Positions 42,326 to 50,445 of a DNA stretch of 51,207 nucleotides are shown piece after piece; the first letter of the stretch is position 1; each line of letters begins with the position of its first letter. Where the stretch lies: contig NZ_MWLM01000037.1 in assembly GCF_002198665.1 (NCBI RefSeq), positions 136,860 through 188,066 on the forward strand, given 5' to 3'. The notes below the pieces were generated by a model. It was not told where the DNA came from. It ran no database searches and saw nothing but the letters and a program-made list of their open reading frames with translations. This DNA comes from Novosphingobium sp. B 225. Lineage in GTDB: Bacteria > Pseudomonadota > Alphaproteobacteria > Sphingomonadales > Sphingomonadaceae. The translations under genes were made by a program, and so were the position numbers.

Positions 42326-43531
42326 ATGACTGCGCACGTTCTGGAGCAGCTCGCCGCGACCAATCCAGCTTGCGAAATCTGGTGGGACAGTTCGCCGCTG
42401 ATCTACGAGGCATGGCGCAAGTCCACGCTCGCTGGCGATCCTGATCCCAACAGTTCGAATTGGGCCGAACAGCTTTCGCGCCTGCTTGACCCGGAAGCGA
42501 TCGCCGCATCGGGCCATATGGGCTTTCGCGGGGTCACCACCAACCCGCCGCTATGCCTGCAGGCCTTCCAGCTCGATCCGGGCTATTGGGCCAACCACAT
42601 CCGCGAAATCGCGCGTGACTTTGCCCCTGGAGATGTCGAAGGGGTCTATTGGGCGGTCTATCTTGAAATGGTTCGCAAGGGCGCGTCGATGGTCCTGCCG
42701 GTCTTCGAGGTTTCGGGCGGGAAATACGGATACGTCTCAGGGCAGGTCGATCCCCGCAAGGTCAGCGACCGCGCCGGCATGCTTGCACAGGGCTTGGACA
42801 TCGCCGCGCAGGGCATCAACGTCATGGTCAAGATCCCCGGCTCGAAAGCCGGATATGAGGTGATCGAAGAACTGACCGCACGAGGCATTTCGACCAACAA
42901 CACAACCAGCTTTACCGTGCCCCAATATATGCGCTGCATGGAGGCGGTTTCGGCGGGGCTGGACCGTGCGCGCGCGAATGGAGTTGACCTGTCGCGCTGG
43001 CGCTCGGTGATCACCCACATGTCAGCGCGGCTAGGCGAACTCAGCGATTGGCGAACCGAGGCCAAGGCAAGGGGTATCGACCTGTCCTTGTCCGAGATCC
43101 GCGACGGCGAGGAAGCCGTGCTGAAGCGCGCCTATTGGTGGGGACAGGAACACCAGCACCCTTCCAAGATGTTGCAATGTTCAATGCGGATCGAACGGGA
43201 TGACCGGACCGGCAAGACCGTAAGCCGTCATCTCTCCGATGTTGCGGGAGGTGATTTGGTCTATACCTGCCCGCCTGGCCTGGTTGCCGGCCTGATGACA
43301 GTGGCCAGCGACCTTGAACCGTTCGATCCCCACGCGATTGCGCGCGAGCCCAATCCGGCGAGCCTGGAAAAGCTGCTCAAATTGCCAAGCTTTCGTGCGG
43401 CCTATGAATTCGATGGCATGGAACCCGATGAATTCGAACACTTCGGGGCGTTCAAGGCCACCGAGACCGAGTTCGCGAGTGCCACGCGTCAAACCGTCGA
43501 CTTCGTGCGGCAGTGCCTCGAGGCGCACTAG
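42326..43531 (+). CDS. Transaldolase-family protein
   Basis: 401 residues from ATG 42326 (GGAGG 5 bp upstream; ATG 42299 has none). The class I aldolase residues can be seen: Asp21 in IWWDSSPL, TTNPP at 71-75, and the Schiff-base Lys169 in VMVKIPGSKAG. Longer than E. coli TalB (317), nearer to the long mycobacterial-type transaldolases (~370), and with unusual Trp-rich N-terminal and middle segments, so it is a divergent member. It would move a dihydroxyacetone unit between sugar phosphates or cleave a ketose to dihydroxyacetone, which the DhaKL kinase next door would then phosphorylate. That pairing is inference but chemically coherent. Confidence 0.82.
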   Translation: MTAHVLEQLAATNPACEIWWDSSPLIYEAWRKSTLAGDPDPNSSNWAEQLSRLLDPEAIAASGHMGFRGVTTNPPLCLQAFQLDPGYWANHIREIARDFAPGDVEGVYWAVYLEMVRKGASMVLPVFEVSGGKYGYVSGQVDPRKVSDRAGMLAQGLDIAAQGINVMVKIPGSKAGYEVIEELTARGISTNNTTSFTVPQYMRCMEAVSAGLDRARANGVDLSRWRSVITHMSARLGELSDWRTEAKARGIDLSLSEIRDGEEAVLKRAYWWGQEHQHPSKMLQCSMRIERDDRTGKTVSRHLSDVAGGDLVYTCPPGLVAGLMTVASDLEPFDPHAIAREPNPASLEKLLKLPSFRAAYEFDGMEPDEFEHFGAFKATETEFASATRQTVDFVRQCLEAH

Positions 43532-43576
43532 TGGGCTGAGCCCAAGTCATCCTGGCGAGCAAAAGGAGCAATGCTG

Positions 43577-44005
43577 ATGCAAAAATCCCTGACCAAATGC
43601 ACGATCAGCGCCGAAGCTGCGCAGCTGCTGCTCGATGCGGCGGCCGCCAAGGCAGCCGAAATGGGGAAGCCAATGGTCATCGCGGTGACCGACGAAGCCG
43701 GCGTGCTCAAAGCCTTTCGGCGGATGGATGGTGCACCGCAACTCAGCGTCGATATCGCGATCAACAAGGCCTACACTTCGATTGCTTTTGGCATGCCAAC
43801 CCACGCCTGGCATGAATTTATCAAAGACGATGATCCTCTGCGGCTTGGCATCGTCAAGACCGACCGGCTGATCGTGTTCGGCGGCGGTTTTCCGGTCAAG
43901 GCCGATGGCGAAGTGATTGGCGGGATCGGTGTTTCAGGCGGGCATTGGACCGAAGATATGGACATCGCCCAGGCCGCGCTCGATGCCCTGGAGCGGGCGA
44001 TGTGA
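43577..44005 (+). CDS. GlcG/HbpS-like small protein
   Basis: 142 residues; ATG 43577 has GGAG at 8 bp, whereas ATG 43571 is too close to it. Family marks are AKAAEMGKPMVIAVTDEAG, the FRRMDGA segment, INKAYTSIAFG, and the C-terminal GGGFPVKADGEVIGGIGVSG. Members (GlcG of glycolate loci, HbpS of Streptomyces, Cob(I)-like PduO C-domain) bind haem or cobalamin in some cases, and often have no known reaction. It ends overlapping the sulfatase GTG start by 4 bp. A binding or sensing role for a small cofactor or metabolite in this operon is possible. Confidence 0.85.
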   Translation: MQKSLTKCTISAEAAQLLLDAAAAKAAEMGKPMVIAVTDEAGVLKAFRRMDGAPQLSVDIAINKAYTSIAFGMPTHAWHEFIKDDDPLRLGIVKTDRLIVFGGGFPVKADGEVIGGIGVSGGHWTEDMDIAQAALDALERAM

Positions 44006-45888
44006 TAGGCTTGGCCAGAGTCGTCTTCGCCGGGCTGGCGCTTGCGGGCTTTGGCGCCGGTACCGCGTCAGGCCAGACCGGCGGTGCCGTGGTCGGCAAG
44101 ACCTATGCCCAGTCGCGCGAAGGGCAGAAGCCGCAGATTCCCAGCGCGAAGGGCGCGCCAAACGTCATCTGGATCCTGCTGGATGACGTTGGCTTCGGGG
44201 CCAGCAGCGCGTTCGGGGGGCAAATCCAGACCCCCACATTCGAATACCTCGCTAACCGGGGTCTGAGGTACACCAACTTTCATACTACCGGCGTCTGTTC
44301 CCCCTCGCGGGCCGCGCTGCTGACAGGGCGCAACCACCACAATGTCGGAATGGGGCTGCTCCCGCAAAGCCTGATGGCTGCCGAATTTCCGGGTTATACC
44401 GGGCGCCTGCAGCCCAAAGACGGGACGATTGCTGAGTATCTGCGCCAGCGTGGCTATGGCACCTATATGGTGGGCAAGTGGCACCTTGTGCCGGGTGACG
44501 AGGCGACTGATCTGGGCCCGTTCGATCGCTGGCCTACCGGCAAAGGGTTCGATCACTGGATTGGCTTCATGGGCGGTGCGACAGACCAGTACAAGCCCGA
44601 CCTGGTCGAGGACATCCAGCAGGTCAAACCCGACGGACGGCACTTGAACACTGTGCTCGCCGACAAGGCGATCTTCTATATCGACCGACAGCGCAAGCTG
44701 GCACCCGACAAGCCGTTCTTCCTCTACTATTCAACCGGGGCGGCCCATTCGCCGGTGCAGGTCGATCGCGAGTGGATCGACAAGTACAAAGGGAGCTTCG
44801 ACCAAGGCTGGGACGTCTATCGTGAACGAACCTTCGCCCGGCAGAAGCAGCTAGGCGTAATTCCCGCGAATGCCAAATTGCCGCCCCGCAGCATGCGGGT
44901 TCCTGCCTGGAACAGCCTCTCGGCTGACCGCAGAAAGGTTTATGCCCGGCACATGGAGGCCTATGCTGGCTTCCTCGAGCAGACCGATTTCGAGATTGGC
45001 CGCGTCGTATCGCACCTAAAAGAGGCGGGTCAGCTCGACAATACCGTGATCTTTCTGGTGATCGGCGACAACGGCGGCGACATCGGCGGAGGTGCGAACG
45101 GTGAGGTCGCCAACCATTTCCCCCGGCAGATCACCGAGGATGACGAGGCGCAGGTGGCCGAAGCGCTCAGGAACTATGACAAGATCGGCACCGGTGCGGC
45201 GTTCAGCAACTATCCGATGGGCTGGTCGCAGGCGACCAATACGCCGTTCCGCGACTGGAAGACCGAGGCCAATTCGGAAGGCGGAACCCGCAATCCGTTG
45301 ATCGTGTTCTGGCCCCAAGGCCTCACCGCCAAGGGCGAGATCCGCAATCAGTACTCCTATCTGACCGACATCCTGCCCACCACGCTCGAGCTGACAGGAA
45401 CCGCGCCGCCCGCCACCGTCAAAGGCGTGGAACAGTCGCCGCTGCAAGGGGTCAGCCTGACCTATTCATTCACCGCGCCTGCTGCGCCCAGTCGGCACAG
45501 CACTCAATACTACTACCTGTTCGGGACCGGCGCGATCTATCACGATGGTTGGAAAGCCAGCTTTGGCTACCGGCCCGACTTCGTCGACTTGTTCTGGGCT
45601 TGCCCATCTCCCCAATCCCCCCCGAATTTAGCAGGTAAGCAAGCTTGGGAGCTCTACAATCAAAACGACGATCCGACCGAGACGGTCGATTTGGCCCGAA
45701 AGTATCCGGCCAAACTGGCCCAGATGCAGACCCTGTTCGCCGCGCAGGCCGAGGTCAATCACGTCTATCCGCTGATCAACTGGAGCGATCTCTATCCCCG
45801 GTTCCAGAGGCTGTGGCAGTCAGCGGATCCTGCTGGTGTAGCGGCCAATCGACGCTGCGGTGATGCCAAGCCTGGACGGCAGGGGTAG
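44002..45888 (+). CDS. Exported arylsulfatase (formylglycine type), short form
   Basis: 628 residues from GTG 44002, which overlaps the previous stop (GTGA) and directly yields a signal peptide (IGLARVVFAGLALAGFG... up to about residue 25). Sulfatase core: NVIWILLDDVGFG, formylglycine site Cys99 in CSPSRAALLTGRNHH, GKWHLVPG, YYSTGAAHSPVQ, and VIGDNGG for metal binding. It is clearly a paralogue of the sulfatase at 19033-21378 but stops about 150 residues earlier, lacking the C-terminal beta domain. A proline-rich segment near residue 535 (PSPQSPPNL) replaces a better-structured part of the long form. The two may act on different esters or in sequence. Maturation by the FGE at 34892. Confidence 0.9.
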   Translation: MIGLARVVFAGLALAGFGAGTASGQTGGAVVGKTYAQSREGQKPQIPSAKGAPNVIWILLDDVGFGASSAFGGQIQTPTFEYLANRGLRYTNFHTTGVCSPSRAALLTGRNHHNVGMGLLPQSLMAAEFPGYTGRLQPKDGTIAEYLRQRGYGTYMVGKWHLVPGDEATDLGPFDRWPTGKGFDHWIGFMGGATDQYKPDLVEDIQQVKPDGRHLNTVLADKAIFYIDRQRKLAPDKPFFLYYSTGAAHSPVQVDREWIDKYKGSFDQGWDVYRERTFARQKQLGVIPANAKLPPRSMRVPAWNSLSADRRKVYARHMEAYAGFLEQTDFEIGRVVSHLKEAGQLDNTVIFLVIGDNGGDIGGGANGEVANHFPRQITEDDEAQVAEALRNYDKIGTGAAFSNYPMGWSQATNTPFRDWKTEANSEGGTRNPLIVFWPQGLTAKGEIRNQYSYLTDILPTTLELTGTAPPATVKGVEQSPLQGVSLTYSFTAPAAPSRHSTQYYYLFGTGAIYHDGWKASFGYRPDFVDLFWACPSPQSPPNLAGKQAWELYNQNDDPTETVDLARKYPAKLAQMQTLFAAQAEVNHVYPLINWSDLYPRFQRLWQSADPAGVAANRRCGDAKPGRQG

Positions 45889-45903
45889 GAAGTCGGAATC
45901 GTG

Positions 45904-46581
45904 ATGGGCCTGATTGACGTAGCCATTGTGGGCTTCGACCTTGATGGCACTCTGGTCGACAGTTCCGGCGATCTGGCAAATGCAACCAACGCCGTCCTGG
46001 CGGCAATCGGTCGTTCCAGCCTGACCAGGGATCAGGTGCTGCCCTTTATCGGCCTGGGTCCACGCCACATGCTGGAGCAGGCCCTGCTCGCCACCGGGGG
46101 TGTCCCCGCAGGCCGTTTCGATGACCTGTTTGCGCAATTGTTGGACCACTATGAAAACAACATTGCGGAAGAGACCCGCCTCTATCCGGATGCCCGCGAA
46201 TTGCTGAGCCTGCTTGCGCGCCAGGGCCGTCAATTTGGAGTCGTTACCAACAAGCTCGAACATCTGGCCACGAGGCTGCTGGGCGAGCTGGCCATTCTTG
46301 AGGGTATGCACTTCGTGATCGGCGGCGATACGTTGGGGCCGGGCAATGCCAAGCCGTCGGGTCAGCCGATCTTCGAGATGATCGAGCGATGCGGCGGCGG
46401 CTCTGCGTTATTCGTCGGGGATTCGATCCACGACATGAAGGCGGCACGCAATGCCGGTGTGCCGGGTGTCTTGTTGCGACACGGCCGGAGCGATGCCGAA
46501 CTGCGCGAGATTGAGGCCGACCTGGTGATCGAGGACCTGACCGCACTACGGCAGGAATTCGAATTGGCCGGGCGCCGCTAG
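45904..46581 (+). CDS. HAD-family phosphatase, phosphoglycolate phosphatase-like
   Basis: 225 residues from ATG 45904 (GTG 45901 is equally possible). HAD IA motifs: FDLDGTLVDSSGDL (Asp12, Asp14), VVTNK, Lys in NAKPSGQPIFE, and FVGDSIHDMKAA. The overall pattern is that of Gph. Phosphoglycolate phosphatases remove phosphate from 2-phosphoglycolate, and members also act on other small phosphates. It lies 15 bp after the sulfatase and ends the operon; its stop shares CTAG with the convergent acyl-CoA dehydrogenase. Together with the GlcG-like protein it may point to a C2 product such as glycolate or glycolaldehyde phosphate, a weak inference. Confidence 0.85.
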   Translation: MGLIDVAIVGFDLDGTLVDSSGDLANATNAVLAAIGRSSLTRDQVLPFIGLGPRHMLEQALLATGGVPAGRFDDLFAQLLDHYENNIAEETRLYPDARELLSLLARQGRQFGVVTNKLEHLATRLLGELAILEGMHFVIGGDTLGPGNAKPSGQPIFEMIERCGGGSALFVGDSIHDMKAARNAGVPGVLLRHGRSDAELREIEADLVIEDLTALRQEFELAGRR

Positions 46582-47738
46582 AGCGACCTTGCGATCAACA
46601 GTTTCATGATCTCGCTGGTGCCGCCGAAGATCCGTTTGACCCGGATATCCTTGTAGAGCTGGGCGATCGGATATTCGTTCATGTAGCCATAGCCGCCGTG
46701 CAACTGCAGGCATTCATCGATCACCTCCTGCGCGGTTTCGGAGGTTGATAGCTTGGCCATCGAGGCGGTGACTGCGTCGAGTTTGCCTTCCAGCAGCAAG
46801 CCGATGCAATGATCGACAAACACCTTGGCAACGGTAGCCTTGGTCTTGGCCTCGGCCAGCTTGAACTGAGTGTTCTGGAATTCGAGCAGCGACTTCCCAA
46901 AGGCCTTGCGCTCTTTCACATAGGCAATGGTTTCGTTCAGGGCGCGCTCCATCAGCGCGACGCATTCGATCCCGATCAGCAGCCGCTCTTGCGGCAGTTG
47001 CTGCATCAGTTGAACAAAGCCCTGACCCTCGGTCCCGCCCAGTAGGTTGTCCCCCGGCACCCTGACAGTGTCGAAGAACAATTCCGAGGTATCACCAATC
47101 TCCATCCCGATCTTGTCGAGATTGCGCCCGCGGCGAAAGCCTTCAGCGCCATCGGTTTCGAGCACTACTAAAGAAATGCCTTTGCCGCCTGCCTGGGGGT
47201 CGGTCTTAGCGACAACGATAATCAGGTTGGCCAGTTGGCCATTGGTAATGAAGGTCTTCGACCCTGAAAGCAGATAGCTAGCGCCATCCTTGTCGGCCCG
47301 GGTCTTGATCGCTTGCAGGTCAGATCCAGTTCCCGGCTCGGTCATTGCGATCGCGCCGATCAGTTCACCGGTGGCCAACCGGGGCAGCCAACGCAGTTTC
47401 TGCGCCTCGGTCCCGTAGTGCAGGATGTACGGCGCAACGATGGCGTTGTGCAGTTGAACGCCCCAACCGTCGCCGCCTTTGAGGAACAACTGCCGCAAAA
47501 TGATCGCGTCGTGCCGAAAATCCCCGCCCGCCCCGCCGTACTCTAACGGCATCGATGGGCAGAGAAAGCCGGATTGGCCAGCTTGCAGCCACGCCTCCCG
47601 GTCGACTGCCCCTTGTGCAATCCACCGCTCGCGCTGTTCGGGTGCCAGCATTTCGGCGAAGAATCGGCTGGCGGACTCGTCAAAGATCGCAAATTCATCG
47701 TCGGCCATGAAGGCCGGGGACGGGGTCAGGCTGTTCAT
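46578..47738 (-). CDS. Acyl-CoA dehydrogenase
   Basis: 386 residues, standard length. ATG 47736-47738 follows the shared leader motif; the longer frame is rejected. Family marks: MTEPGTGSDLQAIKTRA, SGSKTFITNG, ERKAFGKSLLEFQN, QLHGGYGYMNEYPIAQLYKD and IFGGTSEIMK. The catalytic Glu of MCAD-type enzymes (before G-T-S-E) is Gly here; the Glu in PQERLLIGIE occupies the alternative position used by isovaleryl-CoA and some long or branched-chain dehydrogenases, so a branched acyl-CoA substrate is plausible. It lies 40 bp after the quinoprotein gene in the same direction. Converges on the HAD gene with overlapping stops. Confidence 0.92.
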   Translation of the reverse strand: MNSLTPSPAFMADDEFAIFDESASRFFAEMLAPEQRERWIAQGAVDREAWLQAGQSGFLCPSMPLEYGGAGGDFRHDAIILRQLFLKGGDGWGVQLHNAIVAPYILHYGTEAQKLRWLPRLATGELIGAIAMTEPGTGSDLQAIKTRADKDGASYLLSGSKTFITNGQLANLIIVVAKTDPQAGGKGISLVVLETDGAEGFRRGRNLDKIGMEIGDTSELFFDTVRVPGDNLLGGTEGQGFVQLMQQLPQERLLIGIECVALMERALNETIAYVKERKAFGKSLLEFQNTQFKLAEAKTKATVAKVFVDHCIGLLLEGKLDAVTASMAKLSTSETAQEVIDECLQLHGGYGYMNEYPIAQLYKDIRVKRIFGGTSEIMKLLIARSL

Positions 47739-47740
47739 CG

Positions 47741-47758
47741 TTTTGCTTTCAGTCTTGG
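47741..47758 (-). repeat. Leader motif shared with the flavin reductase gene, copy 2
   Basis: Minus-strand CCAAGACTGAAAGCAAAA, 2 bases before the ATG. Differs from the copy at 18199-18216 by one base. Confidence 0.55.
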
Positions 47759-47778
47759 GCGATACGGGATGGTTCAGC

Positions 47779-49890
47779 TTAGTGCTGGCCCAACGCCTTG
47801 TCCTCATTGGCGCGCTTGATCAGGAACTGACGAATGGCCTCGACATCATCGGCCGAAAGCGCCGACTTGAACGAGACCATGCCATTACCGCCGCCTCGTG
47901 GTGAGAGCAGACCATCAACAACGATCCCTTTTACAGCACTGGCGTCATTCAAAGCGCCTGAATGACGCAGGTCCGGGGTCAGACCACCTGCGATGGCTGC
48001 ATCGCCGTGGCAAACAGCACAGTAGCGGCCATAGATGTTGGCCCCCAGCGCGACCTGTTGAGGCGTGCCCGTAAATGGCGGGGGGTCGAGCACGCGCTTG
48101 GCCATCGGCGGCGGTGGGGCAAGCTTTGCGGTTCCGCCCAGTTTGAAAACCAGCAGCCGGCTGATGTTCGCAGTACTGCCTGACTTGTGCGCAAGCACCC
48201 CTGCGGCAATGTCATAGATGCCGCCCCAGCCGACCAGAATGGCGACATATTGTTCGCCATCGATCGCATAGGTCATCGGCGCGGCGATCACCCCGGTTTG
48301 GGTGGGGAAGGACCAGAGCCTGGCCCCCTTATCCGCCGAATAGGCAACAAATGCCCCGGCCGCCGTACCCTGAAAGACCAGATTCCCGGCGGTAGCCAGT
48401 GTTCCGCCATTCGACGGGCCATTGTAACTGACCCGCCAAGCTTCTTCTTGTGTGACCGGATTCCAGGCAATCAAGGCACCCTTGACTGAATCCATCGCTG
48501 CTGCGCGGATCGCCTTGTCGGCTGGCATTGACAGGGCCGCAGCATCTTGTCCGGTCTGGAAGCCGATCTCGGACGGTTTCCAGTCCTTGGCTGCCATATA
48601 GGCACCACCAGCCAAGTTCGCCGGAATATAGACCAAACCGGATTTGGGGCTGAAGCTCATTGGGTTCCAGCTGTGCGCACCGATTGCACCGGGCTGGCTG
48701 AAATAGGGCTTGCCGGTCTTCTCATAGCGCGCCTCGGGATTGATCGAAGCATGACCGGTCTTGGGATCGATGCTGGAGGCCCAGTTCTGCGGCACAAAGT
48801 TGCCAGCAGAAATGAAAGCACCAGTCTTGGCGTCCAGCACATAGAAAAAGCCGTTCTTCGGCGCATGTAGCGCAACATGGCGCTTCTGGCCGTTGATCGT
48901 CATGTCGGTGATGGTGATCTGGGCGTTGCTGTCGAAATCCCAGCGGTCTTCCGGAGTTTCCTGGAAATGCCAGGCATATTCGCCGGTGTCCGCGTTCACC
49001 GCGACGACCGCAGAGGTGTAGAGGCTGTCGCCTTCGCGGCCTGCAGCCGCAGGGTTCCACGGTTCGGCATTGCCGGTGCCAAACAGCAAAAGGTTGGTGG
49101 CGGGATCGTATGTGATCGAATCCCACACCGTGCCGCCGCCGCCCAGCTCCCACCATTTGCCTGACCAGGTTTTGGCAGCCTTTTCCATCGCCTCGTTCTC
49201 GAAGCCGTCAGCAGGATTTCCGGGCACAGTGTGGAACTTCCACAGCTCGTCACCGGTTTCGGCGTCGTAGGCAGCCAGATAGCCGCGCGCCTTGAACTCC
49301 GCGCCGCCGCTGCCGAGGAAGATTTTACCTTTTGCAACCCGGGGTGCACCGGTGATCGTGTAGTCCTGTTGGTTGGGCACAACCGTCTTCTCGAACACAA
49401 CCTTGCCGGTCTTCTGCTCGAGCGCGACCAGCCGCCCGTCAAGCGTGCCGACATAGACCTTGTCGCCATATAGCGCGACGCCGCGATTGACTGCGTCGCA
49501 GCACGCCCGCACCAGCGTTTCGCGCGGCACCTTGGGATCGTAGGTCCATTTCAGCGCTCCAGTCTTGGCATCAAACGCTTTGACCATCGACCAAGCAGTC
49601 GAAATGTAGAGGACGCCATCGTGCATGAGCGGCGTCGCTTCCTGACCCCGCGCGGTATCAAGGTCTGCCGACCAGGCGAGCCCGAGCTGGTCGACATTCT
49701 CGTCCGAAATCTGGGTCAGTTCGGAAAAACGCCGCTCTGCATGATCGTTGCCATAGCTGAGCCACTCTCCAACCGGGGGGCTGCTGAGCAGGGCGTCCGT
49801 TACACCACTACTCGCTGGAGCTGAGCCCTGTTTGCCGCACGCCACAATTAACAAAAGTGCGCTGAGCGCGAGCAGTCTGGATCTCACCAC
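47779..49890 (-). CDS. PQQ-dependent alcohol dehydrogenase with cytochrome c domain (quinohaemoprotein), lipoprotein
   Basis: 703-704 residues from GTG 49888-49890 (GGGGAGG 6 bp upstream); no ATG start has a ribosome site. The leader ends in a lipobox (LLLIVAC, Cys18), so it is probably anchored in a membrane facing the periplasm. Eight-bladed quinoprotein domain from ~45 to 590: GQEATPLMHDGVLY, the vicinal disulfide Cys130-Cys131 in RACCDAVNRG that contacts PQQ, catalytic-Asp region RWDFDSNAQ, and repeated tryptophan-docking motifs such as GALKWTYDP. The C-terminal ~90 residues are a cytochrome c with CAVCH. It oxidises alcohols or aldehydes and passes electrons to the respiratory chain. No PQQ synthesis genes are here. 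The GntR operator at 50059 lies upstream. Confidence 0.92.
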   Translation of the reverse strand: MVRSRLLALSALLLIVACGKQGSAPASSGVTDALLSSPPVGEWLSYGNDHAERRFSELTQISDENVDQLGLAWSADLDTARGQEATPLMHDGVLYISTAWSMVKAFDAKTGALKWTYDPKVPRETLVRACCDAVNRGVALYGDKVYVGTLDGRLVALEQKTGKVVFEKTVVPNQQDYTITGAPRVAKGKIFLGSGGAEFKARGYLAAYDAETGDELWKFHTVPGNPADGFENEAMEKAAKTWSGKWWELGGGGTVWDSITYDPATNLLLFGTGNAEPWNPAAAGREGDSLYTSAVVAVNADTGEYAWHFQETPEDRWDFDSNAQITITDMTINGQKRHVALHAPKNGFFYVLDAKTGAFISAGNFVPQNWASSIDPKTGHASINPEARYEKTGKPYFSQPGAIGAHSWNPMSFSPKSGLVYIPANLAGGAYMAAKDWKPSEIGFQTGQDAAALSMPADKAIRAAAMDSVKGALIAWNPVTQEEAWRVSYNGPSNGGTLATAGNLVFQGTAAGAFVAYSADKGARLWSFPTQTGVIAAPMTYAIDGEQYVAILVGWGGIYDIAAGVLAHKSGSTANISRLLVFKLGGTAKLAPPPPMAKRVLDPPPFTGTPQQVALGANIYGRYCAVCHGDAAIAGGLTPDLRHSGALNDASAVKGIVVDGLLSPRGGGNGMVSFKSALSADDVEAIRQFLIKRANEDKALGQH

Positions 49891-50058
49891 AAGTAGCCTC
49901 CCCGTGACCAAAATGTCCGAGCGCAGTCGGACTTTTCGCAGCCCGACGCGCTGAAAAACCAATCGGTGCGATCATGGTTTTGTCGCATTCGAAGCCTAAG
50001 TTAGGGTTGGAACAAGTGCCCCGCCTAGCCTTCAAGGCTCTGACATTTCCGTTACTCG

Positions 50059-50070
50059 ATTGTCTACAAT
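50059..50070 (-). promoter_or_regulatory. GntR-type operator (quinoprotein dehydrogenase)
   Basis: ATTGTCTACAAT, a perfect ATTGT-NN-ACAAT palindrome about 170 bp before the GTG start. On the minus strand it reads ATTGTAGACAAT with TAGACA as a weak -35 box facing the gene. ACAAT recurs at 50074-50078. Confidence 0.65.
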
Positions 50071-50291
50071 AGGACAATAAGTTTCTGCCGAGGCTTGTGG
50101 CAATTGCGGACTTCAAAGCACCTTTTCTGCTCGCCCAAATTAGGCACAACCGAACCGGAAGTGGTTCAGAACTCTCCTCGGGATTGCCGGAGAGTTTGCC
50201 TCCTAAATGCTAATTTCGCTCCGCTCGGCTGCCAAGCTTACGAATTGGCGCGGCGGGTTTCCCTGAGGATCGGCGTTCATTCTCTCAGGGG

Positions 50292-50305
50292 CTTGAAGCT
50301 TCAAG
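50292..50305. repeat. 14-bp perfect palindrome
   Basis: CTTGAAGCTTCAAG, preceded by the hairpin CCCTGAG (50261-50267) / CTCAGGG (50284-50290). Possible protein-binding site in the transfer-origin region. Confidence 0.5.
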
Positions 50306-50421
50306 TTTCCGGCACTCGCGTACACAAATCAGAGACAAATTCTAGCACACCGTACCCGGGAGCCCGGTGTTGGAGATTGGCGCAATTCCGCCATTAGCTA
50401 GCTGATTGACGCCCTGTCCCC

Positions 50422-50445
50422 GCCTGATGTCATCTGATGTCAGGC
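50422..50445. repeat. Paired TGATGTCA repeats inside a GCCTGA/TCAGGC inverted repeat
   Basis: TGATGTCA at 50425-50432 and 50435-50442, exactly 10 bp apart (one helical turn), flanked by GCCTGA and TCAGGC. Such spacing suits a ribbon-helix-helix protein binding in tandem; the gene for a protein of that type begins 156 bp downstream. Possible accessory sites of an origin of transfer. Confidence 0.45.

Noticed and set aside
39020..43531. Known sulfoquinovose transaldolase pathway (sulfo-TAL)
   Set aside because: No sulfoquinovosidase, SQ isomerase or sulfolactaldehyde reductase/dehydrogenase is present, and DhaKL and the class II aldolase do not belong to it.
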